DNA of 64,000 nt from Ochotona curzoniae (Eukaryota; Chordata; Mammalia; Lagomorpha; Ochotonidae). Each line of letters begins with the position of its first letter. Position 1 is the first letter of the stretch. Shown in pieces: positions 22,001-33,880 of the stretch. The DNA is taken from NCBI RefSeq assembly GCF_017591425.1, contig NW_024466413.1, positions 1,054,001 through 1,118,000 of the forward strand, given 5' to 3'. Both the position numbers and the translations under genes were made by a program. The notes below the pieces were generated by a model that saw nothing but the letters and a program-made list of their open reading frames with translations, ran no database searches and was not told the DNA's origin.

Positions 22001-23149
22001 CAGATTTGCTGCTTACCAAACTCCCCGCGTGTTTGAGTCTCCCTTCCACACTGCAGGCAAATGCTTGTCCCATCTTTCCTTGGCTTCTCCCGAGCCTCCG
22101 GACTGAGAAGCCCATAGGAACTGGGGGCAGAACCCAATCCCGCTCCTTGAGGAGGAGCCATGCACAGCTTTTCTGATGCACCTGCTGTAGGGTGCGCCTG
22201 CTCCTCTGGAACATTCCAGACCTAGCCAGCCCCACCCCCCACTTCTGTCAGCTGTACCTTCTCGGTACTGTTGAGTGTGTCCCCACTGTTTGAGTCTGTC
22301 CATCAAGCAGCCATGCAAACTGGGGTCAGAATAGATGACTCAGATCCAGGAAACCAGGGCCCTCTGAGTGTGTCCAAAGCCAAGGCTCTCGACACCTTGG
22401 GCCCCATCCACGGTCCACACTTGCAGGCAGGCCCTTCTGTGGAGAGACAGACAGCTGAGTCCCTGAAGTGTGCCTCTGCATGCCTGTTAACCTTCCCCCC
22501 GGCCCCTGGGAACTGTAGAATGAAGATCTCAGGTCCCCCCAGCCAGGTTTCCTGAGGGAGTATGTTAGCAACCTTGGAGGAGGTACTGGCTGCCCAAGGG
22601 AATTGAACCTGAACCTGCCCTCCCTTAGGTTCTGTCCCAGGCTTTCCAGCAGGTATCCCACCTACTCCTCAGCAAATCTGAGACATGCCCTTCTGGCTGC
22701 CCAGAAGGTTTCCAAGGTGGGGTCCCTTTGGCAAAGTATCCTCCCAGCTCCCCCATCTGGCATAGGAAAGCCCCTCTTTCATCTCAGAATTCTTCCCATT
22801 AGTGCTTGTTGAAGAGCTGCCATACGCCAGGCCCTGAGTCGGAGGGCACATAGACCAAACTCCATGAATGCAACACTAGCAGGTGCCTTAGCGAGAAAGC
22901 ACTGGGCACTGACTCTGGAACAGGTTTGAGGCTCACGTTTCTGAAGAAAGGACTCCTGGCTTTAGATCTACAACCTGAGACAAAAGTCTGAGTCATCCAG
23001 GAGTGGAGGAAGCTGCACTTCGGGAATCCAGGGAATGAGCTTGGCTAGTGAGCACCAGCAGGGTACACGTGCAGTGCCGCATTCTGCCTGAGGGAACCAC
23101 TGGAAGGTGGCTCTCATGCCTTGCTTTGTTCTGTGCTTCCTCCCAACAG
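19075..23149 (+). other. Intron, window exons 10-11
   Basis: 4.1 kb without recognised SINEs or tandem repeats, which is unusual for this window. Segment 20250-22300 has many open short frames on both strands but nothing resembling a known protein; it may be an old, unnamed interspersed repeat or simply GC-rich intron. Confidence 0.75.
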
Positions 23150-23194
23150 GGAGAACGAGGGCCTAAAGGTGATCCAGGAGTGCCTGGGGAACCG
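23150..23194 (+). CDS. COL22A1: Window exon 11, collagen Gly-X-Y (45 bp)
   Basis: Encodes GERGPKGDPGVPGEP (joined residues 170-184). The exon 10/11 junction makes GMLGER, another GxxGER arrangement, and PKGDPG is a helix-stabilising Lys-Asp arrangement. Acceptor is gcttcctcccaacag, donor CCG|gtgagt. Separated from exon 12 by only 198 bp, the shortest intron here. Confidence 0.95.
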
Positions 23195-23392
23195 GTGAGT
23201 GCTGGTGTGCCCTTATCTCCAGGCAGTTACCAGAAGCTCAGCTCCCCCAGGCGGCTGGCTCTCCCACAGGGGCCTTGCTTGGGAGTCCTGACTGCCTCTT
23301 TCATGTGTTCCAAACCACACCACTGCATGCACTCCAGTCCCCTCCTGCTCGCAGGAGTGTGCTGGTTCACAGACAGCTTGCTTCATTTGCAG

Positions 23393-23446
23393 GGACCACC
23401 AGGCCATCCTGGAAACATGGGGCCTCGGGGACCCGCTGGGCCACCG
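23393..23446 (+). CDS. COL22A1: Window exon 12, collagen Gly-X-Y (54 bp)
   Basis: Encodes GPPGHPGNMGPRGPAGPP (joined residues 185-202), six perfect triplets. Acceptor is cttcatttgcag, donor CCG|gtaaga. Confidence 0.95.
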
Positions 23447-24172
23447 GTAAGATAACCTTCCCTGCACCTGTGGGCTCTGAGACCAGCTCCCTGCCACCTG
23501 GCTATAAGCTCTCAGCCCCACCTGCCCCTTTTCCCTGACACATTTCAGGGGTGCCCACCAGGGGGCACTGCTCCAAGCCACCAAGAGGCCCTCAGGATGT
23601 ACCCCTGAAGGCAAGCCGCTTAGGCACCCCTGGCTGTTCTTGCTGTGTCACTGAAGGGTTGGCTGCGGCCAGCTTCAGGCCCCTTTCCCCATGTTCTCTC
23701 TGGAGTCTCAGCTGGTGCCCAGAGCTAGCTCAGCCAGCAGATGCAGGGAGCAGTTGGCGTCCTCATCCGCTGCCTAGTAGCTCTGGGTTAATGACACATG
23801 GCATGCATGTGCATTCTGATGTCACTTTCCCAGCTTTTCTTCCTCACTGCATCTTTCCGGGGCAGCGGCTGAGGGGGCCAAGGAGGCCCCTGCATGTGGT
23901 GCAGGATGGCCTGTCTGCCCAATGCCTTAGGCGGCTCCCTGGTCCTGGATGCCCAGGCCCCGGGCCTCCTGGCTGGCTGAGCATCCTTCCCACGGAGGCA
24001 CCTTGGTGCTACCTGTGACAGTGATGATGGTTGTAGCAAATCCCACCCCACCCCCTAGACCCTGCCCATGTCCCCTGGTTTAGATCTCGGGATCCTGACA
24101 AGACTTGCTGCTGCAAGGTGAGGACTGTTTTGTGCGTAGTCTCTTACCTGGCCCTTTTTGTTTCCTATGCAG
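23447..24172 (+). other. Intron, window exons 12-13
   Basis: 726 bp. The notable element is a strong forward CTCF-like core at 23555-23568, about 110 bp after exon 12. The rest looks unique. Confidence 0.88.
23555..23568 (+). promoter_or_regulatory. CTCF-like motif, forward orientation
   Basis: ccaccagggggcac matches the CTCF core (CCASYAGRKGGCAS) at every core position. Confidence 0.5.
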
Positions 24173-24226
24173 GGTGCCAAGGGGCAAGAAGGAGCACCAG
24201 GGGTGCCCGGAGCAGCCGGAAACCCT
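24173..24226 (+). CDS. COL22A1: Window exon 13, collagen Gly-X-Y (54 bp)
   Basis: Encodes GAKGQEGAPGVPGAAGNP (joined residues 203-220). Acceptor is tttgtttcctatgcag, donor CCT|gtgagt. Low in Pro at X positions, with three Ala, so this segment should be more flexible than neighbouring exon 12. Confidence 0.95.
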
Positions 24227-25856
24227 GTGAGTCCTTGCGTCCCATCTGCCTCGAAGGGAAGCCAGGGCCAGGACCTGCCCTGTGGCTTGTGGTTCTGGGC
24301 TAGCAAGTGACCGTCCAGGATGGGGCCCCTCTGGAGAGCATGGAGAGATGTGTGGCCTCTGTGCTATTCCTAGCTTTGCAGTGTTTTTTTCTATGCACCC
24401 AACCCACACGTGGGAGCCATATGCACTGCACACTGCACGCTTCACACACGGCCACAGACAGCTGTCTGCTGCTCTGAGAGCTATGCCCACAGGTACTGAC
24501 ACATCCACCAGGATACAGGGGGCTGCGTTAAAGGCATCCATGGAGAGTACATACTCTGAGAAGCTGTGCATGCATCTCAAACTCATCTTCTAATTTCTTT
24601 TCTTCTTTTTTTTTCTTGATGAACTATCACATATCCGCATATGCATACACATGTTACTTCCAAACACACAGATACAATCAGGAATGGCATACAGACCAGC
24701 ACACACACGCCTTCTGAGCTCTCCCCTGCTGCTCCTGGCCTGTCCATCTTCAGCCAGGGTCTCGGAGTGCTTGACCTCAGTGAGGCTGGCCCTGTCACTG
24801 GGACTGGCTCAAATTCCATGTCACAGCACAGAGTTCCAAGCCCAGGCTCATCCGAGGAGCTGGCAGGGAAGGGAGGAGGCTCCTGGGTCTCGCAGGAGTG
24901 GCCAAGGTCCTAAGATCCCTGCCAGCAGGACTGTCCCTGCCCCTGGCTGAGTGAGGACTGGGTTGGGTGCCTGTGTATGCCACTGACAGGGCAGAGGGCA
25001 GGTCCTTCCTGCCAGCAGAGGGCCCCAGCTCATCCTGCTGTCAGTAGAAGCTGAGGACAGGCAGGCAGCTGGGAGCCTGCTCCAAGCTGCCTGACCCTGA
25101 AGGTGCATAAGCCCGCTGGGGCAGCAGGGAGCAGTGATGGGGGGAAACAGAGCCTCTTGTGCATGGTGTTGGCCCACTTGCATGCTCCTGGAGTCAGCCC
25201 ACTACCTGCAGGAAGCAGCCCAGGCCAGCTCGCACCCAAAACACCTGCTCCCACTGTGGGCCCTTGCGATTGCACCCTCCTAGCATGGCACAGGTTGGAA
25301 AAGACAGGCTGTGGTCCCCTGAGATGTGTGCTTGCCCATGAGTTCTGTCCCTCTGCCTTCCTGGGCTACTCTTAGCACCTGGCACGGTCTTCAGGTGCTG
25401 CCCACAGTCAGCTGTTGCCTAGCCCTTATCCCTTGCTGTGCTCCAGGGCTGACTCGTGCCCTGACAACTGCCCTCTTTGTATCACAGCCTCTCCCCCAGT
25501 TTGTCCCATTCCCTTCCCCCATGCATTTAGCTTGCAGGCCAAGCCTTCCTTCAGATCCTCTCTTGGCTGGTCTCTGGCCACACTTGCCTGCCTCACTCTT
25601 GTGTCCCACCTCTCCTCTTGGTATAAAGGAATTTGCTAAAGTCCTCCTAGCTCTCACCCCTGAGCTGGAAGCCCGCTCACCCAAGGCTCTCAGCTTGTCA
25701 GAGAGGAGGAGGAAGAGGTGGCTGGTGAGATTTGGGGGTGGCAGGTTGAGGTGCTCTCAGTGAATCGTAGTGCTGTGTATGAAGCAGCTTGGGACACTGG
25801 CTGGCGACCACTGTTGCCATCTGTGGCCTGTCTAAACCCCCTCTGTGTCTCAACAG
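24227..25856 (+). other. Intron, window exons 13-14
   Basis: 1.6 kb with a T-rich patch (24597-24616) and a forward CTCF-like motif (25012-25023). Otherwise no repeat recognised. Confidence 0.85.
25012..25023 (+). promoter_or_regulatory. CTCF-like motif, forward orientation
   Basis: ccagcagagggc matches the CTCF core; flanks not assessed. Confidence 0.35.
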
Positions 25857-25910
25857 GGTGCGCCTGGACCTGTGGGCTCTCCTGGCTCCAGTGGCCCTCC
25901 AGGCAGTGTG
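25857..25910 (+). CDS. COL22A1: Window exon 14, collagen Gly-X-Y (54 bp)
   Basis: Encodes GAPGPVGSPGSSGPPGSV (joined residues 221-238). It has four serines and no charged residue, an unusually neutral block between two charged ones. Acceptor is tctgtgtctcaacag, donor GTG|gtgagt. Confidence 0.95.
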
Positions 25911-26534
25911 GTGAGTAAGAGCAATGGCTGGGGCCCAAGGGCAGGCCCAGCCGGGTGGCTTGTTCATTCTGAAACAGGCATAAGCACTGTGTTCCCAGTT
26001 TACAGGCTGAAACCATAACACCCCAGACTAATCAGCTAGAAAGCTGGCACAGCCAAGGCCCGGGGAGCTCCCTGTCCCTTGGTACGTTAACTGCTCTAAC
26101 TGCAACAGGTGAAAGGAGTTCATTGGAACTGGAGTAGTGCCGTAGCTCGCCTTAGAGGAGTCAGCATGAGCCTCAGATAGTAAGATTCTCTAACCCCAAC
26201 TTGCCCTTGATCTGGCTTGCAACCATGACAGCCAGGGTGGCCTTGCCCTCCCTGGTGTCCACGCAGACTGAGCCCTGCTGTCCAGCCGCTCACAGTCCTG
26301 GGGCGGAGGCAGAGGGTCGGGTAGACCATCCTGCCTATTAGGAGGAACTCTGATGGGCAAGGTGCTTGGTTGGACCTGGGGAGGGGTGGAGAAGAGCCAC
26401 TCTTACAGGGCAGGGAAGGTAGGGGGCCTTGGGCATTGAAGCCAGGGCAGGAGAATGGGTAGGCAGAGCTGCGACTGTTGATTGAAAGGGGGCACAAGCC
26501 ATCAAGAAATTCACCATGGTCTTCTTTTCTTCAG
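25911..26534 (+). other. Intron, window exons 14-15
   Basis: 624 bp of apparently unique sequence; nothing recognised. Confidence 0.88.
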
Positions 26535-26588
26535 GGCTCCCCGGGCCTCAGAGGCCCCCCGGGCAAAGATGGGGAGCGTGGCGAGAAG
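26535..26588 (+). CDS. COL22A1: Window exon 15, collagen Gly-X-Y (54 bp)
   Basis: Encodes GSPGLRGPPGKDGERGEK (joined residues 239-256). The C-terminal half is highly charged, with a GKDGER hexapeptide. Acceptor is gtcttcttttcttcag, donor AAG|gtaaga. Confidence 0.96.
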
Positions 26589-26714
26589 GTAAGAGTCACG
26601 CGGTTTCTCCACACAGGAGCGTCTGTTTGCAGCTTTGCTACCTGACCTGGCTTAGCAGCGGGACTCAGGAGGGCTTTCCTGGTGGAGGAGGGGGAGGAAA
26701 TGGTGCCCTGTCAT

Positions 26715-26880
26715 GGTCCTGCTGAATCCTCACCAGAAACACGGGGTTCAGATCCACACCCGTTTCACAGATGTGGAGACTGAGGCTCTGAGAGGTGAAC
26801 ATGTTATCCTGAGCATTGATGGTGAGCTGCCACACTGGGCTGCCTGACTCCAAATCCTGTTCTCAGTCAAGCAACAACTT
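26715..26880 (+). mobile_element. MIR (ancient SINE)
   Basis: Core block cagatgtggagactgaggct followed by ctgagaggtgaac and, further on, tgactccaaatcctgttctc, the usual MIR order on the + strand. Confidence 0.75.
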
Positions 26881-28584
26881 ACCATCCCCTCCCTTCTCAA
26901 GCTGTGAACGAAGGTTTGTTTATTAGGAAGCAGAGAGACCTGGTGCCCTCTGACAGCATTCTATAGGCCGGAGATGGTAGGGTGCTCAGAGCCTTTTGAG
27001 ACCCCTTTGCTAACATCTCTGAACTGGAGTTTGAGGAGGTCTCTGGTGGTTAAGGGGCCACTGAGCCCAGGGCACTGGGGCTCTAGGGATGGTTCAGGCG
27101 AGATATGGGGACCTGATTATGTGTAATCTAGGGTGTGGCTGTCACCTAGGGCCAAGTAGCCCCACCAGCTGCCCCGGGACTCAGCTGAAACTGGCTTGGT
27201 TTGCATCCCGGGGAAAAAGGACCAGATTAAGGGTGTCATGGAGCTCCTTCTTCATCCCAAACCCACACATACGCAGGAGTTATTCATCCTGAACGTCAGT
27301 GATGGCAAGGCGGGGAGCCCTGATCTAAAGGCCAGGCATGTCTCTCACCTGAATTTGCCCACCTAACGAGGCTGGTAATATGTAGGTTGTAATGGGAAGG
27401 TGGGTGTAGCGGCCCAGCATACCACAGGTGATGAGAGAACAACGGTGGCCATCTCTTGGTCTTTCCAGGAAGGCAGGTGGCATCCACAGCAGGAGACAGG
27501 CACCCAGCACACCCAGGAGACCATCCATACACGCTGCTGCCAGCATGTCCAAGCTTAGTAGCAATCTTCTCAGGAGCCCTGAGCCCGGAGCCTTGTGAAG
27601 GAGTGATCCTGCGTATTTTGTATTTTGGCTTGTACTTTGGTTCAGTCTAAAGATATTTGTCTCAGGAAAACCGTGATGTGTCCAGGAGGAAAAATGGTCA
27701 CCCTAGGAAAGGACCTTGGGTTCTGGGTGCAGGTGGATCATTTATTAGCCCTTAATATTGCAGGTGATTTTTTTTATAAATTAAAGACAGTAACCTCTTA
27801 GATGGCAGCAGTGAGTAGAATGCCCAGGTTATGAACCCCTGGCCCAGCCGGCCGGTGCTGATGTGTCCATGACTGAGGACAGCGTGTTGATCTGGGGAAT
27901 TGACGGCATGGAAGAAGGGATCGAGACGCAGGGGTTTCCAGACAGGTATGTGGCACAGCAGGCAAGGTGCCATGCGGGGTGCCCAGCTGCCATTTCAGAG
28001 TGCCTGGGTTCTGAGCTCTGGCCTGGCTTAGGATTCCAGCTTCCTGCTATACACAGCAGGTAATGGCCCAAATAGATTCCCTGCTTCTAGGAAATGCGGG
28101 GCAGTGGTAAGCCGGCGAGGAGCAGCTCTCTGCTTCTGTCTTTCCATTGCTCTCTGTTTCCTTGGAGACCTTTGTTTTGTAATTATCCCCAAAGGTCTCC
28201 TGACGCCCCTTCATCTCGCTTTCTGCTTTTTGTCATCATACATTACTTTGCCCTTTCTGGGATCCGGTATGAATAGAATCAGGCATGTACCTTCTGTCTG
28301 GCTCCTGCCAGAATGCGTAATTTTTGAGAGTCATCCATTCAGTCCTGTGTACCAGAAACTGTTGGTTTGTGTTGTCTGGAACTTTCCCACTGCTTGAACT
28401 GAGCCCAGGATTGTTTCCAGTAGGGCAGGGGCCTTCTTAACTCAGAGGGTACAGCCAGCCTGTAGGGGGAGCCAAACACTTCTCCTTGGCTTAGCAGAAG
28501 CCGGGCCATAATCAGGACAATCCCAGCAGAACAGTGAAGGCTCCTTGCACACTCCTGTTCTAGCCACACTCTTGCTGTGCCCCA

Positions 28585-28790
28585 CAGCTGGCCCGAGTCT
28601 GCAGAAGCTGGTCCCACGTGGGGCTTGCTGGGCCCTGCAGCTGGCCCAAGCCTGCAGAAGCTGGTCTCACATGGGGTTGCTGGGTCCTGCAGCTGGCCTG
28701 AGCCTGTGGAAGCTGGTCCCACGTGGGGCTTGCTGGCCCTGCAGCTGGCCCGAGCCTGCGGAAGCTGGTCCCATGTGAGGCCTTCAAGGG
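28585..28790 (+). repeat. Minisatellite, about 52-bp unit, 4 copies
   Basis: cagctggc starts at 28585, 28638, 28690 and 28742 (periods 53, 52, 52). Each copy continues with gaagctggtcccacgtgggg or a close variant. Confidence 0.9.
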
Positions 28791-29696
28791 TTCCCTCTGT
28801 ACCTTGTTCTGCCATCCTGGTTCATCCTGTCTCATTCCTCCTCATTATCGTTGGGATGGTGGACTGTGATCAGTGGAGCCCTGTTTGGGCAAAGGTGCTT
28901 CTCTGCTTCACAGGGTACAACCTGCCACTGCACATGGGGCTGCTTATAGCTGTGAGGTCAGAATAGGTGCACCTGGGTTCAGAGCTGGTCCAAGCTCAGC
29001 TCGCTTAGCAGATCCAGGCTTGCCCACTGTACCCCTTCTTGGGAGTGCAGGGCTGAGATCAGATATGGGACAGTTTAGTGTGTGATGTGGGCAAGGCTTT
29101 GTCTATAGAGATTCGGGGGGCAGCTTTGTATCAAGTTCATATCCAGGAGATATGAAGGCTTTTCTGGCTGGACATCAAGGGCCACTGTAGGAGAGACTGC
29201 CCTCGGAGGCAGTGAGCAGCCTGGGCAGGGACGGTCAAGCGGTAACCATGGGTCTCATGGCTAGCATGGCTAGTGGCCACTGATGCCTTCTCCCCACTCT
29301 CCTGCTGCACTCTGGGCTACCTTGCTATAGCTGCCATAACCCAGTGTCACAGTTGGGGTGGACTGAGCAACTGGTGTTAGCATCTCGCAGCTCACCTGAG
29401 CATCCTAAACCAAGGGGTTGGCAGAAGGATCTGAGTAGCTTCTTGTGGCATCCTCTCCTCGCGTCTTCACTTCGTCTTTCCCTCTATATGTATGCACCAA
29501 GTTCACCCTGAGTGAAAGGAGGCCAGGTATGCTGGGACAAAGCACAGCTCTACCTGTGGTGGACATTGTCCAGTTCTTCCTCCTGCATCCCAGGAACATA
29601 GGCTTAGGAAGCAGCTCCAGCTCACCTGTGAACCCGCCTAGGTCAGGTCACCTGTGCAGTGATTACCTGTGTCTGTCCTTGCCTCTTTCCTTCCAG

Positions 29697-29801
29697 GGAG
29701 CAAAAGGGGAAGATGGGAGTCCAGGGCTACCCGGCCCCAGGGGTGACCCTGGAGCTCCGGGACTGCCCGGGCCACCTGGCAAAGGAAAGGATGGAGAGCC
29801 G
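29697..29801 (+). CDS. COL22A1: Window exon 16, long collagen exon with RGD and one imperfection (105 bp)
   Basis: Encodes 35 residues (joined 257-291), beginning GAKGEDGSPGLPGPRGDPGA and ending GPPGKGKDGEP. Residues 284-285 are Gly-Lys without a Y residue, a one-residue deletion imperfection; the length is one codon short of 108 bp, which would be two 54-bp units. An RGD sits at 271-273 within the helix, where it is expected to be cryptic to most RGD integrins. Acceptor is gcctctttccttccag, donor CCG|gtgagt. Confidence 0.96.
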
Positions 29802-31345
29802 GTGAGTAGCAGCCACGGGGGACCCTGGGTAGGCTGAGAAAGAAAATGGAGCAGATACAGGGAGACTGAGTCACAGCTGGCTGGGCTGCATGGACCAACA
29901 ACCCACTGTGGTGTGTGGTCAACTGGGGGGCTGTGCATGGGCAAGCAGCCCATTGTGGTGTGTGGTCGCCTGAGGAGCCATGCGTGGGCAACCAGCCCAT
30001 GGTGATGTGTGGTCAACTGGGACAATTGGGGCTGTGCGTGGGCAACCAGCCTGCTGTGGTGTGTGGTCGCCTGAGGAGCCATGCGTGGGCAACCAGCCCA
30101 TGGTGATGTGTGGTCAACTGGGACAATTGGGGCTGTGCGTGGGCAACCAGCCTGCTGTGGTGTGTGGTCGCCTGAGGAGCCATGCGTGGGCAACCAGCCC
30201 ATGGTGATGTGTGGTCAACTGGGACAATTGGGGCTGTGCGTGGGCAACCAGCCTGCTGTGGTGTGTGGTCACCTGAGGAGCCATGTGTGGGAAACCAGCC
30301 CACTGTGGTGTGTGGTCAGCTGGGGGGGCTGTGCATGGGCAAGCAGCCCACTGTGGTGTGTGGTCGCCTGAGGAGCCATGCATGGGCAACCAGCCCATGG
30401 TGATGTGTGGTCAACTGGGACAATTGGGGCTGTGTGTGGGCAACCAGCCTGCTGTGGTGTGTGGTCAGCTGGGGGGGCTGTGCATGGGCAACCAGCCCGC
30501 TGTGGTGTGCAGTCATTTTAGTGGGTCCCTGTGTAGTGTGATTCCTTCTCTGTGTGCACACCCATAAGAAAGTTTATTCCTAAGTCAGTGGTGGGAAGAT
30601 GATAACAGTAATCAATCATGAACCTGAGTAGTTACAACCACAGACTTCCCTGGCAGCTTTTGAAAACTTGTGAATTATTTCTGGAATGTTTTACGTACTG
30701 GTTTTTTATTACAGTTGTCTAGATTTGACTGCGACCCTGGGAAGCACTGGGGGTGGACGATCGCATGTGTTTTGGGCTGGAGAGCCACGCGTGGGTGTCA
30801 GTGTGTGTGCCAGGGGACACAGAGTCCACAGGGATGGGCTTGTCTGGGCCCTTGAGACCCCCATGATGAGGGTGGACAGTCATGCAAACTTGCATCTATA
30901 GCTCTCAATACATGGGTATGCACACGTAGCATCGGGCTCCCTTGGTCCACTCTGGCGCCTTGAGCCAGTACTTTCCAGAGAAGAATTTTGATGTTAATTC
31001 TGATGGAGAGCACCCGCCAGGTACAACCTGGCACTGAAGAGCCTATCCCATAGCTACCCCCAGGTCTTGATACCAAGGCAGAGAAGGAAGACATTGAGAT
31101 TTGGTCTTACCATTTCCCTGTGTGGGTCTAAAAGCAAGGACTTTGGTGGAAAGACAGTCAGAGAGGCTGAGAGATTTGCTCAAGGCCCACAGGGAGCAGG
31201 TGCAACATGAGCTTCTGTTTCCTTGGCCTGGGCTTGTGTCTGAGTGAGGGTCTCCTCTGGCTCTCTCCAGCTGTGCAGAGGATGCACAGGGCTGGTGCAT
31301 GCTGCTGACTCAGAGCTCTTGGCATCTTCATGTGCTTCCTTTCAG
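29802..31345 (+). other. Intron, window exons 16-17
   Basis: 1.5 kb. The first half is mostly the 101-bp higher-order repeat (29896-30515). The rest is apparently unique. Confidence 0.88.
29896..30515 (+). repeat. Minisatellite with 101-bp higher-order repeat
   Basis: Basic subunits of about 50 bp share gtgtggtc and tgggcaaccagcc. They alternate in two types: ggtcgcctgaggagccatgc and ggtcaactgggacaattggg. The pair repeats at exactly 101 bp (ggtcgcctga at 29964 and 30065, ggtcg again at 30166), then decays into a related block to 30515 that uses ggtcagctgggggggctgtg. Stop-free frames on both strands are repeat artefacts. Confidence 0.95.
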
Positions 31346-31390
31346 GGACTTCGTGGTTCACCTGGATTACCTGGACCTCTGGGAACAAAG
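31346..31390 (+). CDS. COL22A1: Window exon 17, collagen Gly-X-Y (45 bp)
   Basis: Encodes GLRGSPGLPGPLGTK (joined residues 292-306). Acceptor is catgtgcttcctttcag, donor AAG|gtaagt. Fully regular triplets with three leucines. Confidence 0.95.
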
Positions 31391-31452
31391 GTAAGTGCTC
31401 ATCCAAGCCAACTGTGAATGCCACATGTTGTATTAGCTAGACGGAATTTCTG

Positions 31453-31750
31453 AAGGTTTATTTATTTGAAAGAGAAAGACAGACGGACATTGCCTATCCC
31501 CTGCTCCACTCCCCAAGTGGCCTCATTAGCTGGAGTTGGGCCTGACTGAAGGCAGGAGCCAGGAATTCTGTCCTGGTCTCCCACATGGGTTGCAGGGACC
31601 CAAGCACTTGGACCATTTTCTTCTGTCTTCCTGTGGATATTAGTAGGGAACTGGACCAGAAGTGGAGCAGCTGGGATTTGTGCCAGCACTCAGATGGGAT
31701 GCCAGCATCGCAGGGTCTCTTAGACCCACTGTGCTATAATGGCACTCCCT
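31453..31750 (-). mobile_element. CSINE
   Basis: aggtttatttatttgaaaga tail, ccactccccaagtggcctca, ttgcagggacccaagcactt, aactggaccagaagtggagc and a tRNA-head remnant (cccactgtgctataatggca) in reversed order. Confidence 0.88.
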
Positions 31751-32227
31751 GGAAATTTTAGCCTCACTTCACTCTACTTCCGCCCTTCTTGGCTCACCAC
31801 ATTTATTGGGGAGTATTGCCTGACTCTTGATTGCAGTGCTGGAGTTGCCACACAGTTGCTACTGAATTGCTACACAAAGATTGAAATTGGAAGACATTGT
31901 GTCTAAGCAGACTTGTGGTGGTGTCTAATTTTGGTAAGAGGTGAAACTGAATTTGAGAGCATCCGGTGATGAACTTGATTTCTTACTCATGCTCAGTGCA
32001 ATAATGTCTGTACTTATTTGTGTGGGGGAGGGAATTCTGACCTGTCCAGAGCTTGAACTTGAACTCGGCAACTCCTCTGTCCTCAGAGGCCCCAGTCCCT
32101 CCCATCTACTCCTTCGTTTATGGGAGCAGATAAAAGAAAAGAGAGTGAGTCTGGTGGGAAGAAAACATGGGCTGGCCTCGAGGTGGCACGTCTGTGTCCT
32201 GCAATTTCTGCAGGCTCTCAGCACGGG

Positions 32228-32490
32228 GGATTGGCTGCTGACCCCCTCTGCTAGCTATTCCCCCCATGCCTGCAGTAGTCAGGGCAGCGCTGGGCTGAAG
32301 CTAAGAGCTGAAAATCTGACTTGGGTCTGCCACCCGGGTGAGTACTCAGTGCTGCCGGCTGCCTCCCAGGCTCTGCATTAGCATGGAGTTAGAATCAGAG
32401 TCTGGATCCAGGCACTGAACCCAAGCAGCTGTCCTTGGGGTGTGTATGTCTTAGCCAGCGTTTTTACCACTAGCCTAAACTCTCACCCCT
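32228..32490 (-). mobile_element. CSINE, old
   Basis: Diverged copy recognised from gctgggctgaagctaagagc, gcctcccaggctctgcatta, atccaggcactgaacccaag and the head-like ttaccactagcctaaactct. Its tail end is not distinct. Confidence 0.65.
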
Positions 32491-33229
32491 GTTACCTGAA
32501 AGACCATTCACCTGAGGGTCGGAGACCCCCTCTCCTCCCCTTGTGCTCCTGGGTAACTGTGTCTGGCGTCTCAGCAGTGTAACCGTTTCTCCCAGGCAGC
32601 AGCAGAGATGAGGCAATCGGACTCAGCCTAGCTGGCCAGCCAGCACCTGTTCCACGGGACCCAGAGGAAGGCCTGCTGGCCTTTTGATCACAAGTTTCTT
32701 CTTGTTTGGAATGTTGGACGTTTGGTGCTGGTAACATGTGAATGTGTGAGTTGGGCTGTGGAGTGGAGATGAGCGCTTGCAGGGTCAGTGGGCGCTCAGG
32801 AGGAGGAAGGAGAGAGAGGTCCCGGGAGAGCATCATTTTCCCCTTGGCCCTGGTGCTGATGTGATGTCCCCTGGGGGGCCTCAGGATGGGACTGTGTAAA
32901 GGCTGTCAGTGTCCACTCTCAGCTCCTCTGAACTGTTGGCGGAGGACAGGAAGGACAGATGGAGGCAGCTGTGTGAATGTGCAGTCCTTGAGTCTTGGTG
33001 TTCAAGGCTGAGAAAGAGCCTCCGGGCAAGGGGCAGGCAGGGGAGGAAGCCGGTGTGAGCAGATCGCGTGGGAGATGTCTCAATAGGTGGCCACATGTCC
33101 TCCTCTCCTCTGCTTGGACCATGGACTTGGGCCAGGCTAGGCCCGGGACTGGACTGGCATAGAATATGCACATTAAACATTTTACAGCAAAACTGAAGTG
33201 CACAGCATATGGATTTTCCTGACATTTCG

Positions 33230-33880
33230 TCTTTTTTTTTTAAGTGGTATTTTAATTTTATAAGTCAGCATTTTACCATGTTCACTGAAGATGAGACATT
33301 TATACCTATACATGTGTGCTGTTTTCTTGAAAACAAAGACACTGCAGTCACAGTGAGGGCTTCATGGCAGTGACTGGAGTCCAGGGAAAGGGCTGCATTT
33401 GTCATTTCCATGCTCTGAGTCAATGAAACAGCGTTTATAGCTCAGTACCCAATGATATGACATGCACACAAATTTTACACCCCATATATTACACCAAGTG
33501 AAATGTATTATTGGTCTCTCTCGATCTGGCTTATTGCATTCAGCATAATGATCTCCAGTTGCATCCGTTTTGCTGTGAGTGTCAAGATTCTATCTTGTTA
33601 TATGGCTGAGCAAAAGTCTAATGTGTATGTCTACCATATTTTCTGGCATCCTCAATGAACGGGCATCTCGGGTGAGTCCATCTGCTCGTGTGACTTGGGC
33701 TGCTGTAACACCAAAGTGCAGATCTCTCATAGGGCAATTTCATTTCAGCTGGATTTTTCCCCAGGAGTGGAACAATCAGTTCATATTGTAGATCTATTGT
33801 GCGTTTTCCAAGGAATCTACATACTGCTTTCCAGTATGGTGCCAATTTGTATTTCCAGCCTCAGTGTGTTAGGTAGCTAT
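33230..33880 (-). mobile_element. L1 3'-end fragment
   Basis: Contains ttcagcataatgatctccag, the reverse complement of a common L1 3' segment. Then come atggctgagcaaaagtctaa and tgtatgtctaccatattttc, as in the reverse complement of the ORF2/3' UTR region, and a final aatctacatactgctttcca. Strongly degraded; no ORF survives. Confidence 0.7.

Larger units (their letters stand above)
26589..29696 (+). other. Intron, window exons 15-16
   Basis: 3.1 kb. Contains a MIR (about 26715-26880) and a four-copy, roughly 52-bp minisatellite (28585-28790). No exon in between. Confidence 0.85.

Noticed and set aside
29896..30515. CRISPR-like pattern of repeats and spacers
   Set aside because: The repeats are contiguous minisatellite units without unique spacers, and the host is a mammal.
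29896..30520. Stop-free frames on both strands in the 101-bp repeat
   Set aside because: Tandem repetition of a stop-free unit; the repeat is intronic.
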